Positions 9,201-20,162 of a DNA stretch of 64,000 nucleotides are shown in pieces; within the stretch, counting starts at the first letter, position 1, and the number at the start of each line of letters is the position of its first letter. Where the stretch lies: NCBI RefSeq assembly GCF_020991125.1, contig NZ_CP087715.1:3525001-3589000 (forward strand). Reading direction: 5' to 3'. Made by a program: the position numbers and the translations under genes. The notes under the pieces were generated by a model. It worked only from the letters and a program-made list of their open reading frames with translations, searched no databases and had not been told where the DNA came from. The DNA is from Microbulbifer celer (GTDB taxonomy: Bacteria > Pseudomonadota > Gammaproteobacteria > Pseudomonadales > Cellvibrionaceae).

Positions 9201-9577
9201 TGCATCACCCACAACTGGCTACGCCATTGGCAAGAATACGTGCCGGCTCACCGGAGTATTTCATCGCTGACGATAATGCATCAATCCAGGGGCTGGCGGA
9301 TGGCGAAGGGAATGTATTCTGGCTTGCGGGAAACCAGGGCACCCAGTGCCCGGACGAATACCGGGGAGACACGCAAATCGTCGACAGCGAAACGCGACTG
9401 CACTACGTGGGGTTCCGCTACTGGCACCCGGGACGGCGTGTTTATCTCGATGCACCACCGACCCAATTGCGCTGGGACATGCCCGCGGTTGCCACAGGAC
9501 AAAATGCAACAGAGCAAGGTGCAACAGCACAACGGAATCCCACCTCTATTGCCACGGCGCCCATCGCGGTGCTCTAG
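6278..9577 (+). CDS. Rhs/YD-repeat protein without a recognisable C-terminal toxin
   Basis: A 1,099-residue Rhs-family protein. Residues about 105-175 match the N-terminal Rhs region (SDFQLPGPIPFIWQRFY, LGVGWRHTLSEVLEL). Roughly 250-850 is a run of YD repeats (GRLTRHTRNGVHRRFVFDAL, YDERGQLRLLTDPEGG and many more) that build the hollow Rhs shell. The normally highly conserved end is eroded: DSETRLHYVGFRYWHPGRRV is recognisable, but the expected GRF and DPxG autocleavage signatures are replaced by VYLDAPPTQLRW. It is followed by only about 30 low-complexity residues and the stop. No toxin domain and no immunity gene follow. The stop codon lies in a ctagtgtggtgtaac string shared with the MITE at 12829. 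There is no PAAR domain at the N-terminus. It could be a shell-only protein or a truncated effector. Confidence 0.85.
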   Translation: MTPDRLVDFVPSVLNQLSTNGRLPEHRDSISLCQWFNLQDPQSGTSTPVTPHQDLWPDCPGVSATNYTLARAPRVDSLILPSEMPVLFCNQPGSSPDGQTIPSLDKSVHIANHVLACNGRLVFSRSDFQLPGPIPFIWQRFYRQGEERDCGLGVGWRHTLSEVLELPDSGASNQQALLLHTAEGRQVYFDLPPIGHGIYNRCEKLLLVRQSLHSFRLCGFNTPDKVFRADGASGLARLNEIRDHFGNTLTVDYQGGQPQKIVTSWGRTLQFHYNPATAGEAARLRAISHSPSPRDAQEICRYVYEEQVFEGIEKSDAGTRRNPDSENAQPTPWARLISAESDSLTEHYQYSGSFLTGIQRRSGERWHFSFDRQSRCNHIEHNERVIQLRWQQARQRCTQSVTGEHSTSWQFDGRNNLLRQQQAEREYRYLYDHYNNLCSQVAPDGKRDLYRYDELGRLTRHTRNGVHRRFVFDALGRLCGVQVSGAPDISGNSTWRFVYGDHPHPESIVDPRSNRWLCEYDERGQLRLLTDPEGGQVSLQWDAQAQLQAIHRGSCNWQFSYDHWHRLTHFKSADGREESWQYQNSGSLQQAHLADGTYSIEYDEVQRPIRIHMDNQLFAQWRYDEYGRVCSIVLPRSPQWLLEYQPGGQLCQLQVGEQRYHWQFDAFAQTSLLTDSSGREIEWQYNCRGQVTEYRDCDNHWYLHYDACGQLQKIRNNSGQQCDFHFDHYGRLTQAANQHGSLRFRYDESGLLIAEHHDIREGENLSINHQYDSRGWLKTSGSDRLNITCLFSPDANLFGLDANGEPVLRSEQKEDHWIWNLGRLSLHRTFQQGRLESVSWGSEPENARSFVQERREPSTPLQFLPINSETHRDRRGYIERENRHSRKHPAQATDNALGNQHIYHYQFDGWGLLSSAECGDFKTYFRYDPFGRRLWKTSTHRRSARQRRVLTHWWSLGLWSTTTIQDEQEMRTHYLHHPQLATPLARIRAGSPEYFIADDNASIQGLADGEGNVFWLAGNQGTQCPDEYRGDTQIVDSETRLHYVGFRYWHPGRRVYLDAPPTQLRWDMPAVATGQNATEQGATAQRNPTSIATAPIAVL

Positions 9578-9588
9578 TGTGGTGTAAC
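9574..9588 (+). repeat. Orphan MITE/IS end: ctag target plus tgtggtgtaac
   Basis: The 15 bases ctagtgtggtgtaac at the 3' end of the rhs gene are identical to the outermost bases of the MITE at 12829-13090 (right end, read from outside) including the flanking ctag. The match stops there. It probably marks an old insertion or a deletion remnant; chance is possible but unlikely. Confidence 0.5.
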
Positions 9589-9840
9589 CCTTACTGTCGC
9601 GATTTCATAGTTGCGGTACACAACAGGTCACAGATCCGATTGCGGCCGTTACAACTGGTACTGCCGTACCTCAATTTGACGCTAAATACCCTTCCCGCCC
9701 CCGCCTACTCACTTAGTATCTGACCGGGAGGACAGCGCTGTCATTCCGTGAGGCCCCGGCGCTCCCGAATGGCCCCGCCAGCGCATTCCCAGCATCACCA
9801 ACAACTCAGCATCACCAACAATAACGATGAAGGAAAACCC

Positions 9841-11304
9841 ATGAAGCACACCATCCATACGCAAGCGAATCGATCGCGAGCACTCACTCTGATGAGCGGT
9901 GTATTGACGCTATTGGCCAGTGGTCTCAGTACACAGAGTCTGGCGCACGGTTCCATGGAAGTACCCGAAAGCCGCATCTACAACTGCTTTCTGAATAATC
10001 CGGAAAACCCGTCCGACCCGGCCTGTGCCGCTGCCAAGGCCGTTGGCGGTACCCAGCCGTTTTACGACTGGAACGAGATCAACCAGGCCAACGCAAATGG
10101 CAACCACCGCGCGCTGATTCCCGACGGCCAGCTGTGCTCCGGCGGCCGCAGCAAATATGCCGGAATGGATCTGGCCCGTCCGGACTGGCAGGCGACCCCG
10201 ATCACACCCAATGCCGACGGCACATTCGACTTCGAATTTTATGCGACCGCCCCACACTCCACCCGCGACTGGGTCTTCTACATCACCCGTCAGGGATACA
10301 CCGGAGAAAACCCGTTGCAGTGGGATGACCTGTTTGAATTCTGCCGATTGGGAGACGTACCGGTGGGCGCTGACAAGCGCTACACACTGACCTGCCCGCT
10401 GCCTGAATTGACCGGCAAGCATGTGATCTACACCACCTGGCAACGTTCCGACAGCCCGGAGGCGTTTTACACCTGTACCGATGTAATCCTGGGTGACGGC
10501 GGCAGCAGCCCCTGGGCCGATGAAGGCGCACTACAGGCACAGACGGACCTGACCGCCGGCTCTACCATATCCCTGCGCCTGTTCAACAGTGCCGGTAATG
10601 ATATGGAAACCCTGTCGTTCACCCTGCAACAGGATATGGCCGCGGCGGAGTGGGCACTGGCGTTTGCCCAGTCCATCAACAGCCAATCCCAGTACGCGCG
10701 TATCGGCATTCTGAATCCGGACGACGGCAGTATCGCACCCATTACCAGCGCCACGGAAAACCGGGTGTACACCCAGGCAGATCTCAGCCTCAGTCACGAG
10801 ATCGATATTGCGCTGCCGGATACTAACCGCGCCCCCAGTGCCGTGATCGACGCCAATCCCACCAGCGTCACCGGTGCCGGTATCGTCAACTTATCCGCGG
10901 CAGGTTCGTCAGATCCGGATGGCGATACCCTGAGTTATCAGTGGAGCGCCAGCGCTGGCACCCTGAGCGGTGCGAATAGCGAGGCCGCGTCGCTCTCCCT
11001 GCCAGCACCGAGCGACCCGCAGACCGTGACCATCAACCTGCAGGTATCCGATGGAGAATTGAGTGCCCAGAGCAGCGTAAACATCACCCATAACCCGGAA
11101 GGACAAACCGGCGGTGATTACGACTATGTGTATCCGGAGGGAATCGGCAGCTATGTGCCGGGGGAAACCGTGGTTCAGGGCAGCGATGGCAACCTTTACC
11201 GGTGCCGTCCATTCCCCGAGGGGCAATGGTGCAATATCAACAGTGCCTATCACTATGCGCCGGGCACTGGCAGCAACTGGAGCGATGCATGGATCGCGCT
11301 GTAA
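9841..11304 (+). CDS. Secreted AA10 lytic polysaccharide monooxygenase with GbpA2-like, PKD and chitin-binding modules
   Basis: A 487-residue secreted enzyme. The ATG at 9841 follows a GAAGGAAAA ribosome site and begins a signal peptide cleaved at SLA|HGSMEV, leaving His36 as the mature N-terminus, the first ligand of the copper histidine brace; the second is the His in TAPHSTRDWVFYITR. The AA10 domain runs from 36 to about 240 and cleaves crystalline polysaccharide oxidatively. Then come a GbpA-domain-2-like module (about 250-350, LTAGSTISLRLFN), a PKD domain (about 355-440, GSSDPDGDTLSYQW) and a C-terminal CBM5/CBM73-type chitin-binding module (GSDGNLYRCRPFPEGQWCN). Chitin is the likely substrate. 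It has its own 263-bp upstream region and is convergent with the drug exporter. Confidence 0.92.
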   Translation: MKHTIHTQANRSRALTLMSGVLTLLASGLSTQSLAHGSMEVPESRIYNCFLNNPENPSDPACAAAKAVGGTQPFYDWNEINQANANGNHRALIPDGQLCSGGRSKYAGMDLARPDWQATPITPNADGTFDFEFYATAPHSTRDWVFYITRQGYTGENPLQWDDLFEFCRLGDVPVGADKRYTLTCPLPELTGKHVIYTTWQRSDSPEAFYTCTDVILGDGGSSPWADEGALQAQTDLTAGSTISLRLFNSAGNDMETLSFTLQQDMAAAEWALAFAQSINSQSQYARIGILNPDDGSIAPITSATENRVYTQADLSLSHEIDIALPDTNRAPSAVIDANPTSVTGAGIVNLSAAGSSDPDGDTLSYQWSASAGTLSGANSEAASLSLPAPSDPQTVTINLQVSDGELSAQSSVNITHNPEGQTGGDYDYVYPEGIGSYVPGETVVQGSDGNLYRCRPFPEGQWCNINSAYHYAPGTGSNWSDAWIAL

Positions 11305-11410
11305 AGCACCAAAAGCACTACGAGATGCCGGCCTATTGCGCAAATCACGAATAGACTGGCAGCGTGCATTAATTGCGACAGGTTTTCGGAGGGCTATTTG
11401 CGAAGGCGAT

Positions 11411-11469
11411 GCCGGCGATGACTTTGTGAGACTCTCGAACACTGTGTGTCTCACAAAATCATCGTCGGC
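11411..11469. terminator. Long hairpin between convergent genes (likely bidirectional terminator or repeat)
   Basis: Arms 11411-11432 and 11448-11469 are complementary at 20 of 22 positions, around a 15-base loop; the inner ten bases tttgtgagac/gtctcacaaa pair perfectly. It lies between the 3' ends of the LPMO and drug-exporter genes. No long T-run follows on either strand, so it could also be a repeat element rather than a classic terminator. Confidence 0.55.
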
Positions 11470-11492
11470 AGCGTCACCGCCACGACATGGAT

Positions 11493-12689
11493 TCAGGAGG
11501 TTACGGGCTCCGGTGCTTCGCGCAGAGTAAACACCACAAGCGTCAGCGCCAGCAGCGCACAACCCGCAATACCCGCCACCAGCACCATCGGTGTACCATC
11601 AAACAGGGCACTGACGATGCCGATCGCCACCGCTCCCAGCATCATCTGCAGGGTTCCACCCAGCGCTGCCGCGGTACCGGCAATCGGACCGTGATTATCC
11701 AGCGACAGTACCATCGAAGTGGGCACCACCAATCCCAGGCAGGTATTGCCGAGTAGCAACAGGGAGACCAGCAGGGCGAAACTGTCGAACCCCAACGCAA
11801 ACAGGCACAGCATCAGCGAGGCACTGAGCGCAAAGCCCGTCACCGCACGGCGCACCACGGTCACTGCCCCCAGCCGCTCACACAGGGTAGCGGCAAACTG
11901 GCTGGAGGCGAAAAAGCCCAGGGCGTTGAGGGCAAATGCCAGGCTGAACTGCGTTGCCGACAGCCCGTAGTGATCCATATACAGAAAAGACGCGGTGGAA
12001 ATGAAGGCAAAGAAACTCGCCATGCCCATACCGCCAATCAGGGTCAGCCCCATAAAATAGGGATCCCGGAACAGGGTCCGGAAGGCGTCCACCATCGCCG
12101 ACAGGCGAAAAGGTACCCGCTCCTCTGCAGGCAGGGTTTCCGGCAGCGCAAATATCGTCAGCACCAGACTCAACAGCGTAGCGATGGCCACCCCGTAGAA
12201 TATCGACGGCCAACCGAAAGGCACAATCAGCGCACTGCCCACCAGCGGTGCCAGCATCGGAGAAATGGAGATGACCAGCATCACCGTGGTCATCAGCCGG
12301 GTGGCCTCGGTGCCGGTATAGCGATCGCGGATGATTGCGCGCGGGATCGACATCACCGCTGCGGCACCCACCCCCTGTACAAAACGCAGGCCTATAAGCC
12401 ATTCAATGGTGGGCGCCAGGGCACAGCCGATGGACGCTGCGATAAACAGCAGCAACCCGAAATACAGCGGGGGTTTGCGCCCGAACATATCTGCCGCCGG
12501 CCCGTAAAAAAGCTGGCAGACACCAAACGCAATAAAAAAAGACACCAGTGTGTACTGAGAGGCCGCCACCGGTACCCCGTAGTCTTCCGCCATTGCCGGC
12601 ATGGCGGGCAGATACATGTCGATGGCAAAGGGGCCGACACAACTGAGCAACCCCAGTATCAGTGCCGTTTTGATCAATTCCGGTTTCAT
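11493..12689 (-). CDS. Bcr/CflA-family MFS drug efflux transporter
   Basis: A 398-residue inner-membrane protein with about 12 hydrophobic segments. Bcr/CflA hallmarks are present: FAIDMYLPAMPAMAEDYG at the first helix, the MFS motif A variant FYGPAADMFGRKPPLYFG between helices 2 and 3, RFVQGVGAAAVMSIPRAIIRD, and ISPMLAPLVGSAL. It should export small molecules by proton antiport; the substrate cannot be read from sequence. The ATG at 12689 follows a GGAG; an extra 11 codons upstream are open but lack a better ribosome site. It is convergent with the LPMO gene and transcribed away from the MITE. Confidence 0.88.
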   Translation of the reverse strand: MKPELIKTALILGLLSCVGPFAIDMYLPAMPAMAEDYGVPVAASQYTLVSFFIAFGVCQLFYGPAADMFGRKPPLYFGLLLFIAASIGCALAPTIEWLIGLRFVQGVGAAAVMSIPRAIIRDRYTGTEATRLMTTVMLVISISPMLAPLVGSALIVPFGWPSIFYGVAIATLLSLVLTIFALPETLPAEERVPFRLSAMVDAFRTLFRDPYFMGLTLIGGMGMASFFAFISTASFLYMDHYGLSATQFSLAFALNALGFFASSQFAATLCERLGAVTVVRRAVTGFALSASLMLCLFALGFDSFALLVSLLLLGNTCLGLVVPTSMVLSLDNHGPIAGTAAALGGTLQMMLGAVAIGIVSALFDGTPMVLVAGIAGCALLALTLVVFTLREAPEPVTS

Positions 12690-12828
12690 CTGCAGCGGAT
12701 CTCCGTCAGTACCTATCAACACCTATCAATGCCGGACTGCCGCAGCGCCCGAGCGCGACATTCTATCAGGGGCACGTGTCAGTCCAACTACATAAACAGA
12801 CTTTCCCATGCATCCTCGTCACTTCCAG

Positions 12829-13090
12829 TGTGGTGTAACGAACTAATTGTGCTTATCAGCGGGCCGCTAAGCGGCCAGATGTAAGGCGCACTTGCGCTGG
12901 CGTAGTCATTCTACGTCAAGCAAGTGCAACGCAGCAGATGGCTGCTTAGCGGCCCGCCCGAAGGGAGCCCCCCAAATCGCCCACAGCTGCGTTGCCGCTC
13001 TTGGAAAGGGCCCGCCATTCCCTGCGAGCGGCGCCTTACTGTGAACAATTTGGGGGGCTCTGATATGCACAATTAGTTCGTTACACCACA
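12829..13090. mobile_element. 262-bp MITE with 30-bp terminal inverted repeats
   Basis: The ends 12829-12858 and 13061-13090 are inverted copies matching at 29 of 30 bases, starting TGTGGTGTAACGAACTAATT. Flanks are ccag on the left and ctag on the right, an approximate 4-bp target duplication with one mismatch. The interior has no coding capacity but is full of hairpins: a gggccgctaagc inverted pair, gcacttgc/gcaagtgc around a tagtcattcta loop, and a perfect 12-bp pair agccccccaaat/atttggggggct (12966-12977 and 13048-13059). It is non-autonomous; a CTAG-targeting transposase elsewhere in the genome is implied. It fills most of the 455-bp gap between the exporter and the aspartoacylase-family gene. 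Confidence 0.88.
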
Positions 13091-13144
13091 CTAGAATGAG
13101 GGAGGCAGGTCTGTGAACCTTGCGTCATCTGATCGGGAAACCCT

Positions 13145-14161
13145 ATGCAAGAAGAATTCAGTATCGCCGGAGTCAGTGTCGCCCGCGGCGAAAGTCGTCG
13201 TATCGAGCTGCCGGTTGTGCATCTCTACACCGACACGGAAATGGCCATTCCAGTCTACGTCCAGCGCGGGCGCAAACCGGGGCCGACCCTGTTTGTCAGC
13301 GCCGCGATCCACGGCGACGAGTTGAACGGGGTAGAGATCATCAGCCGCCTGATCAACCGCCGCAGCCTCAAGTCCCTGCGCGGGACCCTGATCGCAGTGC
13401 CGGTAGTGAATGTGTACGGCGTCCTTAACCAGTCCCGCTACCTGCCGGACCGTCGGGACCTGAACCGTGCCTTTCCCGGCTCCGCCAAGGGTTCGCTCGC
13501 CGCGCGCATGGCGCATGTGTTCCTGAATGAGATTGTGTCCAAGTGTGACTACGGCATCGACCTGCATACTGGCGCCATCCATCGCAGCAACCTGCCGCAG
13601 ATACGCGCCAACCTGGACGACGCTGAGACCCGCAAAATGGCCGCGGCCTTCGGCGTGCCGGTGTTGATGAACTCCACCCTGCGCGATGGCTCCCTGCGCC
13701 AGGCAGCGGCGGATCTCGGTGTGCGCATCCTGCTGTACGAAGCCGGGGAAGCGCTGCGTTTCGATGAGTTCTGTATTCGCGCCGGCGTGAAGGGGGTGCA
13801 GAATGTGATGCGCCATCTGGGCATGCTTCCACCCAAGGGCGGGCGTGGCAATATCGAACCCTTTATCGCCCGCCAGAGTGGCTGGGTACGCGCCGGCAGC
13901 AGCGGCATCGTCAACCACAAACGGCAACTGGGTGACCATGTGCGCAAAGGGGAGGTATTGGCGAATATTTCAGACCTGTACGGCAATCATCTCGACAGTG
14001 TGCTTTGCAATGCGGACGGGATTATTGTGGGCAAGCAGAATATTCCGCTGATCCAGGAGGGGGAGGCCATGTATCACATCGCCTTTTTCCACGAGCCGCA
14101 TGAGGTGTTGGAAAACATCGAGCTATTGCAGGATTCGCTGTTACCCGGTGAAACGTTCTGA
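13145..14161 (+). CDS. Succinylglutamate desuccinylase/aspartoacylase-family zinc hydrolase
   Basis: A 338-residue M14-type metalloenzyme. Zinc ligands are visible as HGDE (His56, Glu59) and DLHTG (His141), with the substrate-binding stretch DRRDLNRAFPG at 102-112; a C-terminal beta-rich domain (from about 240, FIARQSGWVRAGSSGIVNHK) resembles the lid domain of this family. Such enzymes cleave N-acyl amino acids or acyl-peptide bonds in the cytoplasm. The family often stands next to rimK in other gammaproteobacteria, but no rimK is near here, so the substrate is open. It is the first gene right of the MITE, and a palindromic intergenic element separates it from the convergent mltB-type gene. 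Confidence 0.85.
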   Translation: MQEEFSIAGVSVARGESRRIELPVVHLYTDTEMAIPVYVQRGRKPGPTLFVSAAIHGDELNGVEIISRLINRRSLKSLRGTLIAVPVVNVYGVLNQSRYLPDRRDLNRAFPGSAKGSLAARMAHVFLNEIVSKCDYGIDLHTGAIHRSNLPQIRANLDDAETRKMAAAFGVPVLMNSTLRDGSLRQAAADLGVRILLYEAGEALRFDEFCIRAGVKGVQNVMRHLGMLPPKGGRGNIEPFIARQSGWVRAGSSGIVNHKRQLGDHVRKGEVLANISDLYGNHLDSVLCNADGIIVGKQNIPLIQEGEAMYHIAFFHEPHEVLENIELLQDSLLPGETF

Positions 14162-14237
14162 TGCCCTGACTTCCCATTCATTCGCACTGCCCCATTATTG
14201 CGAAGTCCGCCCACCCAAATAGAAGGGGAGGCGCTGG

Positions 14238-14322
14238 GGCAAGCATTTCGAAACCGTCGGCGACAGGATGTCGCCGCCGGAGCGTACAGGGATGTATTCA
14301 CAGCGTTTTCGAAATGCTTGCC
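14238..14322 (+). repeat. Nested-palindrome intergenic element, copy 1
   Basis: Outer arms 14238-14253 and 14307-14322 are a perfect 16-bp inverted pair (ggcaagcatttcgaaa). Inside are an inner hairpin cggcgaca/tgtcgccg (14258-14276) and the conserved core gggatgtattcacagcg. It stands between the convergent 3' ends of the aspartoacylase-family gene and the transglycosylase gene. Confidence 0.85.
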
Positions 14323-14382
14323 TCAGTGGCTCCCCGCCACCCGAGGTTGGGAAGGGGAACCACTTCACTTATTGTTGGGCCA

Positions 14383-15621
14383 TCATTTCTTCCGCAGTAA
14401 CTCCAGCACTTCCTTACTCGGGAACCCCTGCAATTCCACACCGACACTCTCTTCAAACTGCAGAATACCTTTACGGGTACCGGAGCCGGCTTTGCCGTCG
14501 ATCTCGCCGTCGTAAAATCCTTTTTCCTTCAATTTGGTCTGCAGCTCCATCACTTCATCCTGATCGAGACGGGTGAACGGGCGCTTCCAGTCTTCGACCA
14601 GCGGCGGCGCACCACCAATCTGATCCGCCAATATCCCCACCGCCAGCGCATAGCGGTCGGAGTTGTTGTAGCGCTTGATCACGTAGAAGTTTTTCAGCAC
14701 CAGGAATGCCGGGCCACCGCGGCCCGCAGGTACTTTCAACTCGGCGACATCATCTTTGCGGGGGAATTCACGGCCGCGCACGCGTTTCACGCCGAGTTTT
14801 TCCCATTCGGAAATTTTCAGCTTGCCCGCTGGCAGTTTGTTCTCCGGGATTTCCACCTCATAGCCCCAGGTCTCCCCGGTGCGCCAGCCATTCTCATGCA
14901 GAAGACTGGCGGCAGTGCCCAGGGCATCCGGAATGGAGTTCCAGATATCGCGCTTGCCGTCGCCGTCCATATCCACGGCGTAGGCCTGATAGCTGGTGGG
15001 GATAAACTGGGTGTGGCCCATGGCACCCGCCCAGGAACCGGTGAGGTGACTCTCGTCGATATCACCGCTCTGCAGGATTTTCAGTGCGGCGAGCAGCTGA
15101 CTGGTACCGAACTTTTTACGCTTGGGGTCCGCATAGGCCAGCGTCGCCAGAGAACGCACCACGCTGCGCATCACCGTCTTGTTGTCGAGAATCGCACCGA
15201 AGCTGGATTCCATGGACCAGATCGCCAGCAGGATGTTCGGATTGACGCCGAACCGTTTCTCGATTTTATCCAGCCAGGGCTTCAGTTCTCGCTTTTTGGC
15301 TTTGCCGCGCTGCACCGCATACTTGGTGATGCGGTTGTCAAAATACTGCCATGCGGGCGCCTTGAATTCCGGTTGGTAGCTCGCCTTGTCCAACACCCAC
15401 TGGTCCGGTGAATCGATGCCTTTAAACGCGCGATCAAAGGTTTCTGCGGTGATCCCCTCCTTCATCGCCTGCTGGCGGAATTCCTTTTTCCATTTTTCAA
15501 AACCCGGATCTGCGGCAGCACTGGCAAACAGTGGCAGCATCAACAGGCCGCAAATCAATAATCGACCGAAATTGCGGCCGACGATTTGAAAGTCGCCGAT
15601 CCGGCGGGAAAGACTGTGCAT
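14383..15621 (-). CDS. Lytic murein transglycosylase, MltB/GH103 family, with peptidoglycan-binding domain
   Basis: A 412-residue periplasmic enzyme that cleaves the glycan backbone of peptidoglycan to anhydromuropeptides. A hydrophobic segment at 20-37 (LLICGLLMLPLFASAAA) is an export signal without a lipobox Cys, so it is probably soluble. The GH103 catalytic core spans about 40-335, with the acid Glu138 in WSMESSFGAILDN and the family stretches HTQFIPTSYQAYAVDMDGDG and DALGTAASLLHENGW. Residues about 345-412 form a PG_binding_1 domain (MELQTKLKEKGFYDGEIDGK). This architecture fits soluble SltB-type relatives better than lipoprotein MltB. Confidence 0.9.
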   Translation of the reverse strand: MHSLSRRIGDFQIVGRNFGRLLICGLLMLPLFASAAADPGFEKWKKEFRQQAMKEGITAETFDRAFKGIDSPDQWVLDKASYQPEFKAPAWQYFDNRITKYAVQRGKAKKRELKPWLDKIEKRFGVNPNILLAIWSMESSFGAILDNKTVMRSVVRSLATLAYADPKRKKFGTSQLLAALKILQSGDIDESHLTGSWAGAMGHTQFIPTSYQAYAVDMDGDGKRDIWNSIPDALGTAASLLHENGWRTGETWGYEVEIPENKLPAGKLKISEWEKLGVKRVRGREFPRKDDVAELKVPAGRGGPAFLVLKNFYVIKRYNNSDRYALAVGILADQIGGAPPLVEDWKRPFTRLDQDEVMELQTKLKEKGFYDGEIDGKAGSGTRKGILQFEESVGVELQGFPSKEVLELLRKK

Positions 15622-15789
15622 GACAACTCCTTGGCAAATAAAGCTCGCTCAAGGGTAGAACGGAAGACCGCAGACGGAAAGAGAGGTTTGGCAACAAAGC
15701 CGGTCGGTGTGACCAAGGCGACAGGTTTGCGCGAAGATTTCGCTGCCACGTGCCGCCAGGGGAGGAACCAGAGTAGAAAACTGGAGGGA

Positions 15790-16443
15790 TTACTTGGCGG
15801 GAATCACATAAAACAGCACCGCAAAAAAGTGCAGTATGCCGCCGGCGAGCACAAACAGGTGCCAGATGGCGTGATGGAAACGCAGCCCACGCCACAGATA
15901 GAAGGCAATGCCACCGGTGTAACAGAGCCCGCCCAGTACCAGCAGCCAGAGCCCGCCGGTGGCGAGATTGTCCATCAGTGGTTTGATCGCCGCGATCACC
16001 ACCCATCCCATCAGCGCGCTCAGGGTAATCGATAGCGCGCGGTATTTTTTCAGTGGTGTCAGCTGAATCACCAGTCCCAGTAGCGCGAGCCCCCAGATCA
16101 CCCCAAACAGCCACCAGCCCCAGGGCCCGCGCAGGGTGACCAGGGTGAACGGGGTGTAGGTGCCGGCAATCAACAGGAAGATCGACGAATGATCCAGGGT
16201 GCGCAATATCTGCTTGGCACCGGCATGGGTGACGCTGTGATACAGCGTGGAGGCAGAGAAACACAGGATCAGGGTGGCGGCGTAGATGCTGGTACTGACA
16301 ATATGCCAGGCATCTCCGCGCAGTGCGGCAAAACCACAGAGAACACCGAGACCCGCAATGGCAAGCAGCGCCCCCACACCGTGGGTGATGCTGTTGGCCA
16401 GCTCCTCGGCAAAACTATAACGTGCGGCAATAGAGGATGGCAT
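15790..16443 (-). CDS. trhA: Hemolysin III / TrhA-family membrane protein
   Basis: A 217-residue protein with seven hydrophobic segments. It has the conserved PAQR-type metal-site residues: SASTLYHSVTHAG, TLDHSSIFLLIAGTYTPF and FHHAIWHLFVLAGGILHF. Members (YqfA/TrhA) sit in the inner membrane and have been linked to membrane-lipid homeostasis; the hemolysin name is historical. It precedes the transglycosylase by 168 bp on the same strand; the gap holds no convincing gene. Confidence 0.88.
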   Translation of the reverse strand: MPSSIAARYSFAEELANSITHGVGALLAIAGLGVLCGFAALRGDAWHIVSTSIYAATLILCFSASTLYHSVTHAGAKQILRTLDHSSIFLLIAGTYTPFTLVTLRGPWGWWLFGVIWGLALLGLVIQLTPLKKYRALSITLSALMGWVVIAAIKPLMDNLATGGLWLLVLGGLCYTGGIAFYLWRGLRFHHAIWHLFVLAGGILHFFAVLFYVIPAK

Positions 16444-16634
16444 GAATACCCCGACTTCTTTAGTCTGGCTCGGTTCAGTCTGGCTACGGCTTTATGTGGG
16501 TGCCGTATACGGCCACCAATACCAGCCTAACCACATTTTGTGACTGATTGATTAAATATAGTCCACATCATCACGGCAGCGATCCCGGGACGCAAGGATT
16601 GATTGGGACTGCCGATTCAGGGGAACGGAAACCT

Positions 16635-18623
<1,989 letters not shown>

Positions 18624-18637
18624 CTGTTTTACAAACG

Positions 18638-18665
18638 AAAACGGCGCCCCACAGGGCGCCGTCTC
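18638..18665 (-). terminator. Rho-independent terminator downstream of purA, shared with recQ-like 3' end
   Basis: Hairpin acggcgccc/gggcgccgt around a short CACA-type loop. On the minus strand it is followed by TTTTCGTTT, making a good terminator for purA; on the plus strand the T-run is poor. It fills the 62-bp gap between the convergent recQ-like and purA genes. Confidence 0.75.
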
Positions 18666-18685
18666 CAATCAAGCACAACCGGTGA

Positions 18686-20038
<1,353 letters not shown>

Positions 20039-20162
20039 TTAGACGAGCGAAAAAGGGATGGCCGCGCCCGTCGTTCGGCCTGAAAATCTCAAATCAACTG
20101 ATCAGTGTAGGGTTCGCCACCGCTGCCCGCGATTCCCGCGGGGTTGCGTCAACGCCTCAGGG

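Noticed and set aside
12906-13091. 61-codon frame inside the MITE
   Set aside because: It consists of the terminal repeat and hairpin sequence; no ribosome site or recognisable domain.
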